Source: JBMYZL01 sp049610385 (GTDB taxonomy: Bacteria; Bacteroidota; Bacteroidia; Flavobacteriales_D; Sanyastnellaceae). Taken from it: a stretch of DNA of 64,000 nucleotides. Below the pieces are notes generated by a model. The model ran no database searches. It saw only the letters and a program-made list of their open reading frames with translations, and was not told where the DNA came from. Position 1 is the stretch's first letter, and each line of letters starts with the position of its first letter. The stretch covers positions 1 to 64,000 of the forward strand of contig JBMYZL010000010.1 in assembly GCA_049610385.1 (NCBI GenBank), given 5' to 3'. Position numbers and translations under genes: made by a program. Below, piece by piece: positions 61,010 to 64,000 of the stretch.

Positions 61010-62195
61010 AACCCTGATTACCTGGCAAGTGGAATGGGCAATTCTGAGGCGATGGCTTGAAATAACTTTGATGCAAATCTCCTGGGCCGGGTTGGTAGAA
61101 AAAATTGGTGTGCGTTTCGACGTGGTTGTCAAATTCCCTGTGAAATTGGGGAGTTTGGGGTGAAGACATGGGTGGATTGAGCCAAGACCAATCTCCCGTG
61201 ACCGCCTTTCCCTTGTCCTGTTCGGCTTCACAAAATTTTTCGAATGCCCGCCCCAAGCCATGGTGGTCCCCCAAAGTCACTCCAGCGGCGTCGAAACTGT
61301 ATAGGACAGCACGGTTGAGTTCGACCAAAGCCCGATCTCGCCACAGCGTTCGGTCGTTTCGTGTATCAAGGCCAATGATTTTTGCCATTCTTGGCAACAG
61401 ATTGTATCGATTTTGATCCGCCAGATTTCTGGCGCCGATTTCAGTGCCCATGTAATATCCATTGAATGGGGCGCAAGGATAGACGATGCCTCCAATCTTC
61501 AGGGCGAGCTCAGACAGCAGAGGCAGGGCATACCATTTCCATTGTTCTTTTTGGACGTCGGGGTATTCGGGGTGTGCAATGGGTACTTCGTGCAAAAGTT
61601 CGGGGTGCTTCTGAAACACATCGAATGGAACCCCGGTTTCCCCGCGCCAGTGAATTTCCCATGGCAAAGGGGTGAAGGCGTCGCGGTTCTGGGGGTGCCA
61701 ACCTCGTTGAATCACCCGATTTGTGAAGGATATCGTGGCTGGATCTCCAAGTTGCTCATCCTTGAACCCAGCATAGCGAATCAGCTGATGATTTGCGATG
61801 CGAACTTCGTCTGGATTCCCAAGGTTGCGGGCAGGAAATATCGTGATGAAGCTGCGAATTTTCCCCCCATTGAAAGCCATTTGAATGTGTGAAATCAGAT
61901 GGTCATGAACTTCTTCCACACTGTTGACATCGCGGGCATCTCGCACTTGTAATGAACGCCATACATGCCTTCCAATGCAGCGGTTGCTGTTCCTCCAAGC
62001 CAACTGGGCTCCATACTGCAATTCCTCAAAGGTATGGGTGTAAGTTCCGGTCGCCTTGATTTCTTTATTGACAGCCCTCATCCGCTCCGTGAATTGATTC
62101 TCATCCCGCAACCCCACAGCATTTCTTTCGTCCTCTGCGCACGCGCGGAAGAACGATTGGGCTTCTCTCCACAACGATTCACTCATGACAGACAA
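60996..62195 (-). CDS. nos: Bacterial nitric oxide synthase, oxygenase domain
   Basis: The 399-residue cytoplasmic haem enzyme oxidises L-arginine to citrulline and NO. Diagnostic blocks are AWRNSNRCIGR with the haem ligand Cys73, WKWYALP, APFNGYYMGTEIGARNLAD with the substrate-binding Glu252, and GDWSWLNPPMSSP (pterin/dimer region). Length fits oxygenase-only bacterial NOS; there is no reductase domain, so electrons must come from a cellular flavodoxin or reductase. The segment normally reading FNGWYM has Tyr247 in place of Trp. Family knowledge links bacterial NOS to oxidative-stress protection. No NO-responsive gene is adjacent. Confidence 0.95.
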   Translation of the reverse strand: MSVMSESLWREAQSFFRACAEDERNAVGLRDENQFTERMRAVNKEIKATGTYTHTFEELQYGAQLAWRNSNRCIGRHVWRSLQVRDARDVNSVEEVHDHLISHIQMAFNGGKIRSFITIFPARNLGNPDEVRIANHQLIRYAGFKDEQLGDPATISFTNRVIQRGWHPQNRDAFTPLPWEIHWRGETGVPFDVFQKHPELLHEVPIAHPEYPDVQKEQWKWYALPLLSELALKIGGIVYPCAPFNGYYMGTEIGARNLADQNRYNLLPRMAKIIGLDTRNDRTLWRDRALVELNRAVLYSFDAAGVTLGDHHGLGRAFEKFCEAEQDKGKAVTGDWSWLNPPMSSPQTPQFHREFDNHVETHTNFFYQPGPGDLHQSYFKPSPQNCPFHLPGNQGFTES

Positions 62196-62237
62196 ACGAT
62201 TGATTCATGTGTTTTGTTCAGAGGAATCCGGCGTCAG

Positions 62238-64000
62238 TTATCGAAACATGTGGATGGCACCTGTCTTTTCGAGGCGCCTCCCGTCATGAAGCCGCAGAAG
62301 AATGAGGTATGAGTATACGCCATCCTCAGTGAAGAAATCGCCGTTCTGGTCGTTTCCAATCCAATGCTCGCCCAAGTCTTGCGATTTGAAAACAATTTGA
62401 CCCCAGCGATTGAAAATCAAACATTCATATTGCAGAACTTCATCCGGTTCAAAGCCCGTTGGCACCGCTTGCCAGGCATCATTGACACCATCGTGATCAG
62501 GTGTGAAAGAGCTTGGAGCAAAGAAATCAATGGGGTCCACAAAAGGAATCATCCTGCAGGTGGTTGTTGCGCATTCAATGGAATCGGTCACGGTCAGGCA
62601 GATCACCGCTGGATCGGTTGGAGCCGACAACAAATTGAGGGTCAAGTTGGGGTCTGTGCCCTCAATGTCAGAGCTTTCTTGAAATTGCCAAACCCAACTC
62701 ACAAGCAACGAATCTTCAACTGACCACGTTGAAGTCGCATTCACCCAAGGTTCGTAGCGAGACGGATCCTCTGGCGAAATGGAAAAGCCGGAAGCGGGTG
62801 AAGGAGATCCGCATATACCAACGCTCTCTGAGATACCAACGCATCCCACTGTTGAAGTGACCGTCCTGTATAGTTCTCCGCATCCTGCGTCATGCAAGGT
62901 GAAGGTGGCCTCGGTCAATTCCGAAGATGGAATCACCACACCGGAAGGTTGTACAAAACTCCATGAAACGCTTTGTCCTCCAGTTCCTGTGGCTTCAAAG
63001 TTGTAAGGCACGCAACCCGTTACCGGAAACACTTCGAAGGAGGCATCTGGCAATGGATGGATGGTGATGTCCGCCTCAGTTGTGGATCCGCATTCACCAG
63101 TCAACACATATTGGACTGAATAGTCTCCAGGGGCAGCTACCATGAACGTTCCGGATGCATTGACACCATTGCCGCCGAACTGTCCCCCGGGTGTGTTGGG
63201 GGTGAATTGGATGGGCAGGTCATTCAAACAGGCCTCTGTGATGGGGGTGAACGCTGAGGATGGATTGGGAATGACTTCAATCGAAGTGCTCTCTGAAGTG
63301 GGGCAATCGCCAAAGGTTTCGTAGAGCAAATCCCAAGTTCCAACACCAGCAGCGGAAGGATTGAAAGTATTTTCATCCAAACACCCTGAACATCCAGTTG
63401 AGCTCCAAACGCCATTGCTGACGGATGCTTGGAGATTGACCGCTGTAGCCCCAACACAAATGGGGTTCGGGTTCACCACGCCGAGGTCTGGAGTGAGTAG
63501 AATTTCGAAAGTCGTCGTCAAACTGGCCGGACAAGTCCCCGTACCGGTGTATGTGATCTCAACAGTTCCCTCACCCGCAGCTGCAGGGTCGAATATGCCG
63601 CTGGACGAATCGAGGCAAACTGCGCACGATGCCGACCAATAACCTGACTCGAGATAATTTGTGGTGAATTCAAAGGGGTCAGATTCGGTGCACAAGTAGG
63701 AAGGAAGTCCCAACACCAGCGGGACAGGTTGAACCACTGTCATTTCAAATGAATCTGACACGGCTTCGCATCCATCAACTTCACCGCTCAACACCCACCA
63801 CCCCATGTCATCCAAGGTGACTCCTTCCCACGTGTCTCCTGGGCCAGCAGAAGTTTCTACACCGGCCGAGGTCCATGTCAAGTCTGCATTGTTGGGCAGT
63901 TGGGCAATGGGCTCAGGCAATGTCACTTCCGATCCTTCGCAGGCACTGAGGGAAGACTCAGTCAGTTCCAAGTCAAACGTCGGAGTGATGATCAATTCAA
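62238..64000 (-). CDS. Large secreted protein with CHU_C (type B T9SS) C-terminus, 5' part outside window
   Basis: The frame is open to the right edge; about 587 residues are visible. Ig/PKD-like repeats make up most of it (ACEGSEVTLPEPI, CVGATAVNLQASVSNGVWSSTGC, ACLNDLPIQFTPNTPGGQFGGNGV, ECGSTTEADITIHPLPDASFEVFP). The C-terminal CHU_C domain is clear: APSSFTPDHDGVNDAWQ, YECLIFNRWGQIVFKSQDLGEHW and GVYSYLILLRLHDGRR. It should be a T9SS type B cargo, probably a surface adhesin. The start lies beyond position 64000; an internal ATG at 63995 is not a convincing start. Confidence 0.85.
   Translation of the reverse strand, partial: ELIITPTFDLELTESSLSACEGSEVTLPEPIAQLPNNADLTWTSAGVETSAGPGDTWEGVTLDDMGWWVLSGEVDGCEAVSDSFEMTVVQPVPLVLGLPSYLCTESDPFEFTTNYLESGYWSASCAVCLDSSSGIFDPAAAGEGTVEITYTGTGTCPASLTTTFEILLTPDLGVVNPNPICVGATAVNLQASVSNGVWSSTGCSGCLDENTFNPSAAGVGTWDLLYETFGDCPTSESTSIEVIPNPSSAFTPITEACLNDLPIQFTPNTPGGQFGGNGVNASGTFMVAAPGDYSVQYVLTGECGSTTEADITIHPLPDASFEVFPVTGCVPYNFEATGTGGQSVSWSFVQPSGVVIPSSELTEATFTLHDAGCGELYRTVTSTVGCVGISESVGICGSPSPASGFSISPEDPSRYEPWVNATSTWSVEDSLLVSWVWQFQESSDIEGTDPNLTLNLLSAPTDPAVICLTVTDSIECATTTCRMIPFVDPIDFFAPSSFTPDHDGVNDAWQAVPTGFEPDEVLQYECLIFNRWGQIVFKSQDLGEHWIGNDQNGDFFTEDGVYSYLILLRLHDGRRLEKTGAIHMFR

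Overview
The window looks like chromosomal DNA of a free-living, probably marine, member of the Bacteroidota (Flavobacteriales-like). The evidence is the many secreted proteins that end in a type IX secretion (T9SS) sorting domain, two proteins with the gliding-motility (CHU_C, type B) C-terminal domain, TonB-dependent receptors with an N-terminal carboxypeptidase-regulatory-like domain, promoters of the TAnnTTTG type, and weak Shine-Dalgarno signals. Base composition is near 50% GC by eye. I see no rRNA, tRNA, CRISPR array, insertion sequence or phage gene. The taxonomic placement is inference.

Layout. 1-6.0 kb is a minus-strand operon: TonB receptor, lipocalin-like lipoprotein, secreted esterase, unknown secreted protein. 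6.7-9.9 kb holds a secreted endonuclease/phosphatase-fold protein and a divergent amidohydrolase. 10-14.5 kb is a FISUMP region: one frameshifted relic, one 5'-truncated relic and one intact gene, interleaved with a PKD/T9SS protein. 14.6-19.2 kb looks like a metal-handling operon: DUF457 membrane protein, His-rich CxxC small protein, TonB receptor, His-rich DUF4625 lipoprotein. 19.5-25.8 kb has a kinase-like unknown protein, an esterase with dockerin-like repeats, a PhzF-family isomerase, a delta-60 repeat protein and a T9SS-tagged intradiol dioxygenase. 25.8-35.1 kb has a beta-barrel protein, a large BNR-repeat protein, a HI0933-family flavoprotein, a penicillin acylase and another esterase. 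35.5-41.0 kb has a redoxin, a CIA30 protein, a di-haem peroxidase and an MBOAT/SGNH acyl-transfer pair with two small envelope genes. 41.1-43.1 kb is a YdbS/YdbT-like bacterial PH-domain pair. 43.2-47.5 kb has a glycine-rich type B T9SS giant, cytidine deaminase and a second beta-barrel paralogue.

47.6-50.1 kb is a polyphosphate-polymerase operon (VTC domain, DUF4956, lipoprotein, DUF2490). 50.2-56.3 kb has a large BNR/PKD T9SS protein, a cold-shock-domain protein with a TTG start, an FAD amine-oxidase-like protein and a second DUF4625 lipoprotein. 56.3-64 kb has monomeric isocitrate dehydrogenase, a PNGase F-like lipoprotein, a T9SS esterase, a bacterial nitric oxide synthase oxygenase and the 3' part of another CHU_C protein.

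Taken together, the gene set describes a cell that invests in exported hydrolases and adhesins for polymers and glycoproteins, in metal uptake and in envelope modification. The points most worth follow-up are the His-rich metal locus, the PNGase F homologue beside an esterase and a nitric oxide synthase, the FISUMP gene graveyard, the kinase-like orphan at 19.5 kb, the secreted dioxygenase, and the Sm-like plus beta-barrel paralogue pair.
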